Assembly: GCA_020847755.1 (NCBI GenBank)
Contig: JADLBK010000130.1
Span: 1 to 39,175 of the forward strand
Length of the DNA: 39,175 nucleotides
Reading direction: 5' to 3'
DNA from: Flavobacteriales bacterium
GTDB taxonomy: Bacteria; Bacteroidota; Bacteroidia; Flavobacteriales_F; PHOS-HE28
Shown: piece by piece, positions 9,168-17,501 of the stretch
Numbering within the stretch: the stretch's first letter is position 1
Layout of the letters: every line of letters begins with the position of its first letter
Made by a program: the position numbers and the translations under genes
Notes under the pieces: generated by a model
The model's input: only the letters and a program-made list of their open reading frames with translations
Databases searched by the model: none
What the model was told of the DNA's origin: nothing

Positions 9168-10577
9168 ATGCCGCGCGCTCTGGTACCCCATTTGCTCCGG
9201 CGGGGACTGATGCGCGCTTCGCTCCTCGCCCCTCTGCTGTTCGGCGCCGCCACCCTTGCTGCGCAGACACCCGGGAAACCGCTCACCCGGATGCTCTTCG
9301 TGTTCGATGCGAGCAACAGCATGAACGCCTTCTGGGGCGACAAACCCAAGATCAACACCGCGCGCGAGCTGCTGCTGCGGTCGCTCGGTGAACTGCAGGG
9401 GCGCACCGACATCGAGCTCGCCCTGCGCCTCTACGGCCACCAGACCCCCATCGAACCGGGCAAGCAGGACTGCAACGACACGCGCCTGGAGGTGCCCTTC
9501 GGCGGCAACGCCATCCCGGCCATGCGCAAGGTGCTGGAGGGCGTGCGCTGCGTGGGCACCACCCCCATCGCCCGCTCCCTGGAAAAGGCCGGCGGCGATT
9601 TCCCCGAAGGCAAAGGCGTGCGCAACATCATCATCCTCATCACCGACGGCATCGAGGCCTGCGACGAGGACCCCTGCGCGGTGAGCCGGGCGCTGCAGGC
9701 GAAGGGCATCGTGCTCAAGCCGTTCGTCATCGGCGTGGGCATCGAAGAGGGCCAGCAGTACAGCCTGCGCTGCGTGGGCAACTACTACGACGCCAGTTCG
9801 CCGGAACTGTTCGCCCATGTGCTGAACGTGGTGGTGGCCCAGGCGCTGAACACCACCACCTGCCAGGTGGACCTGCTGACCACCGCCGGCAAACCCCTGG
9901 AGACCGATGTGGCCATGACCTTCACCGACCAGCGCACCGGTCAGGTCCAGCACCAGTTCGAGCACACGCTGAACGAACGGGGGCTGCCGGACACCCTCAC
10001 CGTGGACCCGCTGCTCACCTACCGGCTGGTGGTGCACACCATCCCGCCCGTGGTGCAGGAGAACCTGAAGCTGACGCCCGGTGCGCACACGGTGATCAAG
10101 GTGCCGGCGGGCCAGGGGCAACTGGAACTGAAGCTGGGCACCGGCATGGCCGATCCCTACGGCGTGCAGTGCCTGGTGCGCAAGGCCGGCGAGGCGGCCA
10201 CCCTGCACGTGCAGCGGGTGAACAGCACCGACCGCTACCTCGTGGGCACCTACGACCTGGAGGTCCTCACCCTGCCCCGGATGCTGGTGCCCGGTGTGCG
10301 CATCGAGCAGGGCGCCACCAACACGGTGCACATCCCGCAGGAGGGCGTGCTCAACGTACAGGCGGGCGCCCCGGGGCATGGCGCCCTCTTCGTGGTGCGC
10401 GGCAGCGAGCGGGAGTGGGTGGCCGACCTCGATCCGCGCGATGCCCAGGACCAGTTCCGCCTGCTGCCCGGCAGCTACGAAGTGGTGTACCGCAGCGCGA
10501 ACGCCCGCCGGACCGAGTACAGCATCCTCAAACCCGTCACCGTGGAGAGCGGCCGCTCCGTCACCCTCACCTTCTGA
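9168..10577 (+). CDS. Secreted von Willebrand factor type A domain protein
   Basis: Signal peptide ([19 protein letters not shown]; alternative start 9210), MIDAS-like [33 protein letters not shown]. Confidence 0.85.
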   Translation: MPRALVPHLLRRGLMRASLLAPLLFGAATLAAQTPGKPLTRMLFVFDASNSMNAFWGDKPKINTARELLLRSLGELQGRTDIELALRLYGHQTPIEPGKQDCNDTRLEVPFGGNAIPAMRKVLEGVRCVGTTPIARSLEKAGGDFPEGKGVRNIIILITDGIEACDEDPCAVSRALQAKGIVLKPFVIGVGIEEGQQYSLRCVGNYYDASSPELFAHVLNVVVAQALNTTTCQVDLLTTAGKPLETDVAMTFTDQRTGQVQHQFEHTLNERGLPDTLTVDPLLTYRLVVHTIPPVVQENLKLTPGAHTVIKVPAGQGQLELKLGTGMADPYGVQCLVRKAGEAATLHVQRVNSTDRYLVGTYDLEVLTLPRMLVPGVRIEQGATNTVHIPQEGVLNVQAGAPGHGALFVVRGSEREWVADLDPRDAQDQFRLLPGSYEVVYRSANARRTEYSILKPVTVESGRSVTLTF

Positions 10578-10588
10578 TCCCTCCGCCG

Positions 10589-11542
10589 ATGAACCCCTTC
10601 CCCAAGCTCGACGAAAAGGACACGCGCTCCGGCTTCGGCGCCGGCCTGCTCGAGGCCGGCCAGCGCGACCCCAACGTGGTGGCCCTGTGCGCCGACCTCA
10701 CGGGATCCCTGAAGATGGACGCCTTCGCCAAGGCCTTCCCCGACCGCTTCGTGCAGGTGGGCGTGGCCGAGGCCAACATGATGGGCATCGCCGCCGGGCT
10801 CACCATCGGGGGCAAGGTGCCCTTCACCGGCACCTTCGCCAACTTCAGCACCGGCCGCGTGTACGACCAGATCCGCCAGAGCATCGCCTACGCCGGCAAG
10901 AACGTGAAGATCTGCGCGAGCCACGCCGGGCTCACCCTCGGCGAGGACGGCGCCACGCACCAGATCCTGGAGGACATCGGCCTGATGCGCATGCTGCCCG
11001 GCATGAGCGTGGTGGTGCCCGCCGACTTCAACCAGACCCGGCAGGCCACCCTGGCCATCGCCGTGCATGAAGGCCCCGTGTACCTGCGCTTCGGGCGCCC
11101 CAAGTGGCCCGTCTTCATCCCCGCCGACATGCCCTTCGAGATCGGCAAGGCCCAGGTGCTCGTGCGCGGCACCGACGTCAGCATCTTCGCCTGCGGCCAC
11201 CTGGTGTGGCGCGCCCTGCAGGCCGCCGAGGCCCTTCAGGCCGAAGGCATCCGCGCCGAGGTGATCAACGTGCACACGATCAAACCGTTGGACGTGGCTG
11301 CGGTCCTAGACTCCGTCGAACGCACCGGATGCGCGGTCACCTGCGAGGAACACAACCGCCATGGCGGCCTGGGCGATGCCATCGCCCAGGTGCTGGCCTG
11401 CCATCGCCCCACGCCGCAAGAGTATGTCGCGGTGAACGACCTGTTCGGCGAGAGCGGCACCCCGGACCAGCTGCTCCGGAAGTACGGCCTCGACACCCCC
11501 GATATCGTGGCGGCCGTGCAGCGCGCGCTGACGCGAAAGTGA
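10589..11542 (+). CDS. Transketolase, C-terminal subunit
   Basis: [71 protein letters not shown]... Confidence 0.95.
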   Translation: MNPFPKLDEKDTRSGFGAGLLEAGQRDPNVVALCADLTGSLKMDAFAKAFPDRFVQVGVAEANMMGIAAGLTIGGKVPFTGTFANFSTGRVYDQIRQSIAYAGKNVKICASHAGLTLGEDGATHQILEDIGLMRMLPGMSVVVPADFNQTRQATLAIAVHEGPVYLRFGRPKWPVFIPADMPFEIGKAQVLVRGTDVSIFACGHLVWRALQAAEALQAEGIRAEVINVHTIKPLDVAAVLDSVERTGCAVTCEEHNRHGGLGDAIAQVLACHRPTPQEYVAVNDLFGESGTPDQLLRKYGLDTPDIVAAVQRALTRK

Positions 11543-11560
11543 TAAGCCCGGGTCGCGTGG

Positions 11561-11606
11561 GGCGAGCAGCGAGTGGCAGTTCCTCGGATGCCACTCGCTG
11601 CTCGCC
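11561..11606. repeat. Perfect 18-bp inverted repeat with 10-nt loop (ggcgagcagcgagtggca / tgccactcgctgctcgcc)
   Basis: Read directly: left arm 11561-11578, loop gttcctcgga, right arm 11589-11606. Confidence 0.97.
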
Positions 11607-11632
11607 TCTCGTCACTCACCACTCCGCCAAGC

Positions 11633-12190
11633 ATGGCTGAGTTCTCCGATCGCGAACTGCTCGACCTCTTCCGCCAGGAGGGCTCGCGGCACTACGCCTT
11701 CAACCTGCTCGTGCGCCAGTACCAAGGCCGCTTGTACGCCTTCGTGCGCCGCATGGTCACCGACCCCGACGAGTCGAAGGACGTCCTCCAGAACGTCTTC
11801 CTCAAGGCCTGGAACGGCCTGGACCGCTTCCGCGAGGACGCGCAGTTGTACAGCTGGCTGTACCGCATCGCGCACAACGAGTGCATCACCCACCTGAAGC
11901 GGTTGCGGCGCGGGCTCTTCGTGAGCCAGGACCACGTGATCGAACGCCTCACGACCACCCTGGACAAGAGCGAGCACTTCACCGGCGACGCCATCCAGGC
12001 CGCCCTCCAACGAGCGGTGATGACCCTGCCCGACAAGCAGCGCGCGGTCTTCACCATGAAGTACTTCCAGGAGCTCAAGTACGAGGAGATCAGCGCCATC
12101 ACCGGCACGAGCGTGGGCGCGCTCAAGAGCAGCTACCACATCGCCGTGCGCAAGATCGAGGACCAGCTCACGCGCGATCGAACCAAATGA
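11633..12190 (+). CDS. ECF-type RNA polymerase sigma-70 factor
   Basis: LVRQYQGRLYAFVRRMVTDPDESKDVLQNVFLKAWNGLDRFRED..., region 4 LPDKQRAVFTMKYFQELKYEEISAITGTSVGALKSSYHIAVRKIE. Confidence 0.95.
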   Translation: MAEFSDRELLDLFRQEGSRHYAFNLLVRQYQGRLYAFVRRMVTDPDESKDVLQNVFLKAWNGLDRFREDAQLYSWLYRIAHNECITHLKRLRRGLFVSQDHVIERLTTTLDKSEHFTGDAIQAALQRAVMTLPDKQRAVFTMKYFQELKYEEISAITGTSVGALKSSYHIAVRKIEDQLTRDRTK

Positions 12191-12218
12191 CCGCCGCATT
12201 GTCCAACCCCTGACCGCC

Positions 12219-12671
12219 ATGGAGCACGCACCCGAGGACGACGACCTGGAGCGCATCGCCCCGATGCTGTCCCGCATTCCGCGCACGGATCCCTTTGTGG
12301 TGCCGGAAGGATTCCACGACCGGTTCGCCCAAGAGGTGCAGGGACGACTGCCGCGCACGGCCCGAACGCCTGTGTGGCGCCCATGGCTCTTGCGCACCGC
12401 CATGGCCCTACCCGTGGCGGCCCTCCTCGTCACCGGATGGTGGATGCTGCGGCCAAACCCGACCGAACCACAGAAGGCACCGGGCCTCGAAGCGGCGTCC
12501 GCCGACCTCGCGGAGGTGGTCTGGGAAGAGGACCTGCTCCAGGGCCTCACGGACGAGGAGCTCGCCGCCCTCTCCCCCATGCCCGAAGCCCCCGCCTTGT
12601 CCGTCGAAGAACTGGCCGACTACTACGAGCTCACCGGCACCGACCTCACCGACCTCATCGAAAGCCTATGA
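12219..12671 (+). CDS. Single-TM protein, putative anti-sigma factor
   Basis: Directly downstream of the ECF sigma gene; one TM segment (LLRTAMALPVAALLVTGWWML). Confidence 0.55.
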   Translation: MEHAPEDDDLERIAPMLSRIPRTDPFVVPEGFHDRFAQEVQGRLPRTARTPVWRPWLLRTAMALPVAALLVTGWWMLRPNPTEPQKAPGLEAASADLAEVVWEEDLLQGLTDEELAALSPMPEAPALSVEELADYYELTGTDLTDLIESL

Positions 12672-13162
12672 TCACCCGCCATCTCCTTCGCACCCTCCTC
12701 ATCGCTTGCGTGCTCGGCGCCGTCGTCAGCACCTCCGCCCAGGAGGATGAGCCGCCCATTCCGCCCGAGCGCCTCCAGGAAGTGAAGGCCCAGCGCAGCG
12801 CCTACCTCACCCAGAAGATGGGCCTGAGCCCGGAGGAATCACAACGCTTCTGGCCGGTGTACAACCAGTATGACAAGGAGCTGGAGACCCTGCGACGCGA
12901 ACGGCGCGAAGGGCATCGCGCGCTCCGGGCCGACACGGACCTCACCGACGCTGAAGCGACCGGTCACATCGACCGGGAGCTCGCCTCGCAACAACGCGAG
13001 CTCGACCTGCGCAAGCGGTACAGCGGCGAGTTCATCAAGCTCATCGGTGCGCGCAAGACCCTGGAGCTGCATCGGGCCGAGCGCGATTTCAACCGCGAAC
13101 TGCTGCGCCGCATGCGCGAGCGTCAAGGCGATCGCCCTGGCCCGCCCCCTCCGCGCCGTTGA
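12668..13162 (+). CDS. Periplasmic Spy/CpxP-like helical protein
   Basis: Signal peptide, then KAQRSAYLTQKMGLSPEESQRFWPVYNQYDKELETLRRERREG; ATG overlaps upstream stop (ATGA). Confidence 0.65.
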   Translation: MITRHLLRTLLIACVLGAVVSTSAQEDEPPIPPERLQEVKAQRSAYLTQKMGLSPEESQRFWPVYNQYDKELETLRRERREGHRALRADTDLTDAEATGHIDRELASQQRELDLRKRYSGEFIKLIGARKTLELHRAERDFNRELLRRMRERQGDRPGPPPPRR

Positions 13163-13202
13163 CCGCCGAGCGTGCACCTTTGCGCCGGCATCCCCGGCGA
13201 CC

Positions 13203-14393
13203 ATGAAGGACCTGCACCGCGCGTTCCACGACCACCTCGCCCAGACGAGCCCGCATCCCCTCTCCCTGGACATCGTCCATGCGGAGGGCTGCCACCTCAC
13301 CACGCGTGACGGCCGGCGCTACCTCGATCTGGTGTCCGGCCTGGCCGTGGCCAACGTGGGCCACCGGCATCCCCGGGTCGTGCAGGCGATCAAGGCACAG
13401 TGCGACCGCTACCTGCACGTGATCCCATACGGTGAGTTCATCCTGGAGCCGCAGGTGCGCTTCGCGGAACGCCTCACCGGCCTGCTGCCGCCCACGCTGG
13501 ACTCCGTGTACTTCGTGAACAGCGGCACCGAGGCGATCGAGGCCGCGGTGAAGCTGGCCAAACGCGTCACCGGGCGCACCCGGCTGATCGGCTGCCGCCG
13601 CAGCTATCACGGCAGCACCCACGGCTCGCTGAGCCTCACGGACAACGAAACGAAGAAGTACCGCAACCGCCCCCTGCTGCCCGACGTGGCGCACATCCGC
13701 TTCAACGAGCCGGGCGACCTGGAGCTGATCACCACCGAGGCCGCGTGCGTGGTGGTGGAACCCATCCAGGGCGACGCCGGCGTGCGGATCCCCGATGCGG
13801 ACTGGATGCTGGCCTTGCGGAAGCGGTGCACCGATGTGGGCGCGCTTCTCGTGTTCGACGAGGTGCAGACCGGCTTCGGTCGCACGGGCCGTCTTTTCGC
13901 CTTCGAGCACTTCGGCGTGGTACCGGACGTGCTGGTGCTGGGCAAGGCCTTGGGCGGCGGGCTGCCGATGGGCGCGTTCATCGCCTCGCGCGACCGCATG
14001 GCCCTATTCACCCACGACCCCGTGCTGGGCCACATCACCACCTTCGGCGGACACCCGCTTCCGTGCGTGGCCGGCCTGGCCGCGCTGGAGGTGCTGGAGC
14101 GCGAAGGGCTCGCGGCGAACGCCGACCGCATGGGTGCGCTCTTCAAGGAACTGCTCGTTCACCCGCTGATCCAGGAAGTACGCGGTGAGGGCCTGATGCT
14201 CGCCGTGGACCTGGGCGACGCAGACCTCGTGCAGCGGGTGGTGCATGGATGCCTCGACCGCGGAGTGCTGGGCTTCTGGTTCCTGAGCTGTCCCACGGCC
14301 TTCCGGATCGCACCGCCGTTGATGATCACGGAAGAGGAGGTGCGGCAGGCCTGCCGGGTGGTGCTGCAGAAGCTCGGCTTTGCGCATCAGTAG
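13203..14393 (+). CDS. Class III PLP-dependent aminotransferase (acetylornithine/ornithine aminotransferase-like)
   Basis: YLDLVSGLAVANVGHRHPRVVQAI, VYFVNSGTEAIEAAVKLAKRVTGR, LLVFDEVQTGFGRTGRLFAFEHFGVVPDVLVLGKALGGGLPMGAF. Confidence 0.93.
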   Translation: MKDLHRAFHDHLAQTSPHPLSLDIVHAEGCHLTTRDGRRYLDLVSGLAVANVGHRHPRVVQAIKAQCDRYLHVIPYGEFILEPQVRFAERLTGLLPPTLDSVYFVNSGTEAIEAAVKLAKRVTGRTRLIGCRRSYHGSTHGSLSLTDNETKKYRNRPLLPDVAHIRFNEPGDLELITTEAACVVVEPIQGDAGVRIPDADWMLALRKRCTDVGALLVFDEVQTGFGRTGRLFAFEHFGVVPDVLVLGKALGGGLPMGAFIASRDRMALFTHDPVLGHITTFGGHPLPCVAGLAALEVLEREGLAANADRMGALFKELLVHPLIQEVRGEGLMLAVDLGDADLVQRVVHGCLDRGVLGFWFLSCPTAFRIAPPLMITEEEVRQACRVVLQKLGFAHQ

Positions 14394-14752
14394 GTCCCCG
14401 CCGCCAGCATCACCAGCGTGCAACCCTCCACCACCTCGATGCCGCGACGGCGGGCTTCCTCCGCCAGGTGATGGTTCTCCGCTCCGGGGTTGAAGATGAT
14501 GCGCTGGGGGGAGAGGGCCAGCAACCGGTCATGCCAGACCTGCTGGTTGTGCGCATTGAGGTAGAGGGTGACCGTATGGCAACGGAACCCTTCGGGCAGG
14601 TCCGTCCGGATGATCTCCTCCCCGATGCGCCCGGCCCGTGCGCCCACGGCCACCACCGGATGACCCTGGGCCAGCAGCCTGCGCACCGCCCTGTTCGAGT
14701 AGCGATCGGGCTTCGGGCTCGCGCCGAGGACCAGGGTGGGAAGTCCCGACAT
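14387..14752 (-). CDS. CoA-binding (YccU-like) protein
   Basis: MSGLPTLVLGASPKPDRYSNRAVRRLLAQGHPVVAVG...IIFNPGAENHHLAEEARRRGIEVVEGCTLVMLAAGTY. Confidence 0.85.
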   Translation of the reverse strand: MSGLPTLVLGASPKPDRYSNRAVRRLLAQGHPVVAVGARAGRIGEEIIRTDLPEGFRCHTVTLYLNAHNQQVWHDRLLALSPQRIIFNPGAENHHLAEEARRRGIEVVEGCTLVMLAAGTY

Positions 14753-14772
14753 GGCCCGAAGATCGGGGATCC

Positions 14773-14791
14773 GTGCACAGGACCTGTGCAC
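14773..14791. promoter_or_regulatory. Odd-centred palindrome gtgcacagg-a-cctgtgcac between divergent genes
   Basis: Perfect 9-bp arms with 1-nt centre. Confidence 0.6.
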
Positions 14792-14857
14792 AGCGCACAG
14801 GATGGTCACATCGCCTTAACGCTGGGGCCATATGCCCGGGGCAGCTTCGCGCACTGA

Positions 14858-15646
14858 ATGAAGCGCCGCATCGATGTGCTCGTCCTGAGCGACCTGCACC
14901 TGGGCACTTACGGTTGCCGGGCCCGTGAGCTCAATGCCTACCTGCGCTCGGTGAAGCCCCGCCGGGTGATCCTCAACGGCGACATCATCGACATCTGGCA
15001 GTTCAAGAAGCGCTACTTCCCCAAGAGCCACATGCAGGTGGTGAAGCGCTTGCTGAAGCTGGCCGGCAAGGTGCCCGTGCACTACATCCCCGGCAACCAC
15101 GACGAGGCCTTGCGCCGCTACAGCCCGAGCGAACTCGGCAACCTGCACTTGGTGGACCGGCTGGAGCTGACCCTGGACGGGCAGCGCCATTGGTTCTTCC
15201 ACGGTGACCTGTTCGACGCCACGATGACGCATGCCAGGTGGCTGGCCCGGCTCGGTGGCTGGAGCTACGACCTGCTCATCCGCATCAACACGGTGGTGAA
15301 CTGGACGCTCGTTCGGCTCGGCCGTCCGCGGATGAGCCTCAGCCGCAAGGTGAAGAACAGCGTGAAGCGCGCCGTGAAGTTCATCAGCGATTTCGAGCGT
15401 ACCGCCGCCGATGTCGCCATCCACGAAGGCTTCGACCGGGTGGTCTGCGGCCACATCCACCAACCGGGCATGCGCACCATCACCACCGATCGGGGCCGCG
15501 TGGAGTACCTGAACTCCGGCGACTGGATCGAGCACCTCAGCGCGTTGGAGTACTACGACGGGGCCTGGCACCTGTACCTCCACGAGCGGGACGCCCTGCG
15601 AACGGCGCCCGATGCGCAACCCCTGCGGGAGGCCGCGCAGGGCTGA
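14858..15646 (+). CDS. Calcineurin-like phosphoesterase, UDP-2,3-diacylglucosamine diphosphatase (LpxH)-like
   Basis: VLVLSDLHLGTYGCRARELNAYL, ILNGDIIDIWQF, YIPGNHDEALRRY, FFHGDLFDATM, VVCGHIHQPGMR, YLNSGDWIEHLSALEYYDG. Confidence 0.88.
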   Translation: MKRRIDVLVLSDLHLGTYGCRARELNAYLRSVKPRRVILNGDIIDIWQFKKRYFPKSHMQVVKRLLKLAGKVPVHYIPGNHDEALRRYSPSELGNLHLVDRLELTLDGQRHWFFHGDLFDATMTHARWLARLGGWSYDLLIRINTVVNWTLVRLGRPRMSLSRKVKNSVKRAVKFISDFERTAADVAIHEGFDRVVCGHIHQPGMRTITTDRGRVEYLNSGDWIEHLSALEYYDGAWHLYLHERDALRTAPDAQPLREAAQG

Positions 15647-15649
15647 GGC

Positions 15650-17413
15650 TCACGAACCCTCGGCCATCCCCTTCCGCAGGTCCTCGACGGTACGCGGCGG
15701 CAGTTTGTGCAGGTCGAGCACCATCAGCCCGTCGAGCGCATCGTTGAAGTGGGGATCGCAGTTGAAGCCGATGATCTTGGCGTTCAGCAGCAGGTACTTC
15801 TTCAGAAGCACCGGCATGGCCGATTCATGCGGATCGATCTCGGCGATGAGCCGGTCCATCTTCTTCATGTCGGCCTCGGAGGCCTGCACCAAGGCCTCGC
15901 TGTCGGCGCCGTCGCGTTTCACGCGGAAGCGGTTCCGGGGTGTGACCATGGCGGCCATGTCGCGGTCGTAGTGGTGCCTCTCCACATAGGCCATGATCAG
16001 GGCGCGCGAGAAGTGGCTGTACGTGCTGCTGATGCTCACCGGTCCGATGAGATACTGGTGCGCGGGGTTCGAGGTGAGGTGGATGAGCAGGCCCCGCCAT
16101 AACATGAAGAGCGGGAGCCGATGCCGCTGGTACTCCTGCGCGATGAAGGACCGCCCCAGCTCGAAGCTGCGCCGCAGCACACGGTCCATCGCGCGGTCCA
16201 TGCGGAACAGGGTGCTCAGGTACAGTCCCCGCCGGCCGTAACGGGGCATGATGCGGGCGCCATCGCCGATGCGATAGGCGCCCACCAGGCGGCGCTTCTC
16301 CCGGTCCCACAGGAACAGGTGGTCGTAGTAGAGGTCGAACTCATCGAGGTCGATGCGCTTGTTGGTGCCCTCGCCCACGGCGCGGAAGGTGACCTCGCGC
16401 AACCGGCCGATCTCGCGGAGCATGACGGGGATCCGCTCACTGCCGGCCAGGTAGAGATCGAACTCGGCCTGCGAGTTGAGCTTCAGGTCCCGGATGCCGG
16501 CCAGTTCCTGCTCGAGCAAGCGTGGATCGGCGGCCTCCACCACTTCCTTCGGACGGCGTGGGAAAAGCAGGGGCTTGAACTGCTCGCGGCGCACCTGCAC
16601 GCCGGAGCCCAGCGCGTAGGTCTTGGCCCGGAGATAACGCCCCATCTGCTCGGCCGAGGTGAAGGCGGCCAGTTCCTTGGCCGGGATCGGTTTGCCGATC
16701 CGCATGCGCACCTGCCTGCCCCGCATCCGCAGCATTTCATTGGGCAGCGTCAGCGTGCGCAGGTTGGGGTGGATCATGCCCAGCATCTGGAACACCATGG
16801 AATTGGCACCGTCGAACCAGACCGGCACCACCGGGACACCGGCATGCTGCACCAGTTTCAACGCGGGCGCCTTCCACCGCGGATCGGCCACCGCCTTGAA
16901 CTCCGTGCGCCAGCTGCTGACCTCCCCGGCCGGGAACAGGGCCAGGGCCCCACCCTGTTTGACATGGGCAAGGGCGGCGCGCATGCCTTGGAAACTGCTC
17001 GCGCTCCGGAGCTGCTCGAACGGGTTCACCCCGATGAACCGGTGCCCCAGCGGCCTCAGCTGTTGCAACAGGAAGTTGGCCATCACCTTCAGGTCGGGCC
17101 GCAATTCGCCGAAAACCTTCACCAGCGCCATGCCATCGATGGCCCCATAGGGATGGTTCGCCACCAAGATCAAGCCTCCCTCATGCGGCACCTGGGCCAG
17201 CTGATCAGCCTGGACCTCCATCTCCAGTTCCAACTGCTGGAACACCGCCTTCACGAAAGCGATGTCGTGAAGATGACTGACCTCCTCATAGACCCGCTGC
17301 AGCCGCTTGAGCCCACTGACCTCCGTGAAGAGCGCCACGCGCGGGTCGCCCGGGCGCATGTGGCTGGCCTTGGCCAGTTCCACCGGGTCCACCAAGCGGT
17401 CGTTCGGGGGCAT
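15650..17413 (-). CDS. Bifunctional PlsC-type acyltransferase + OlsB-type N-acyltransferase (OlsF/GlsF-like aminolipid synthase)
   Basis: N-terminal VANHPYGAIDGMAL (acyltransferase HxxxxD variant), FPAGEVS; C-terminal GNAT-like region VGAYRIGDGARIMPRYGRRGLYLSTLFRMD...FELGRSFIAQEYQRHRLPLFMLWRGL. Confidence 0.8.
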   Translation of the reverse strand: MPPNDRLVDPVELAKASHMRPGDPRVALFTEVSGLKRLQRVYEEVSHLHDIAFVKAVFQQLELEMEVQADQLAQVPHEGGLILVANHPYGAIDGMALVKVFGELRPDLKVMANFLLQQLRPLGHRFIGVNPFEQLRSASSFQGMRAALAHVKQGGALALFPAGEVSSWRTEFKAVADPRWKAPALKLVQHAGVPVVPVWFDGANSMVFQMLGMIHPNLRTLTLPNEMLRMRGRQVRMRIGKPIPAKELAAFTSAEQMGRYLRAKTYALGSGVQVRREQFKPLLFPRRPKEVVEAADPRLLEQELAGIRDLKLNSQAEFDLYLAGSERIPVMLREIGRLREVTFRAVGEGTNKRIDLDEFDLYYDHLFLWDREKRRLVGAYRIGDGARIMPRYGRRGLYLSTLFRMDRAMDRVLRRSFELGRSFIAQEYQRHRLPLFMLWRGLLIHLTSNPAHQYLIGPVSISSTYSHFSRALIMAYVERHHYDRDMAAMVTPRNRFRVKRDGADSEALVQASEADMKKMDRLIAEIDPHESAMPVLLKKYLLLNAKIIGFNCDPHFNDALDGLMVLDLHKLPPRTVEDLRKGMAEGS

Positions 17414-17418
17414 CCCGT

Positions 17419-17426
17419 CAAAGGTA
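17419..17426 (-). promoter_or_regulatory. Bacteroidota -7 box TACCTTTG, 13 nt (from T) before the ATG at 17413
   Basis: Exact match to TAnnTTTG. Confidence 0.55.
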
Positions 17427-17501
17427 TCAACCGGACCGACCGGCCATGGGCTCTCCAAATGCCCGGGATGGACTACCTTGGGGCTCCCTATCCGACCGAC
17501 C

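Noticed and set aside
8263-11542. Transketolase as a frameshifted or disrupted pseudogene
   Set aside because: Both parts have their own start codons and the usual sizes of N and C subunits, so natural split subunits are more likely.
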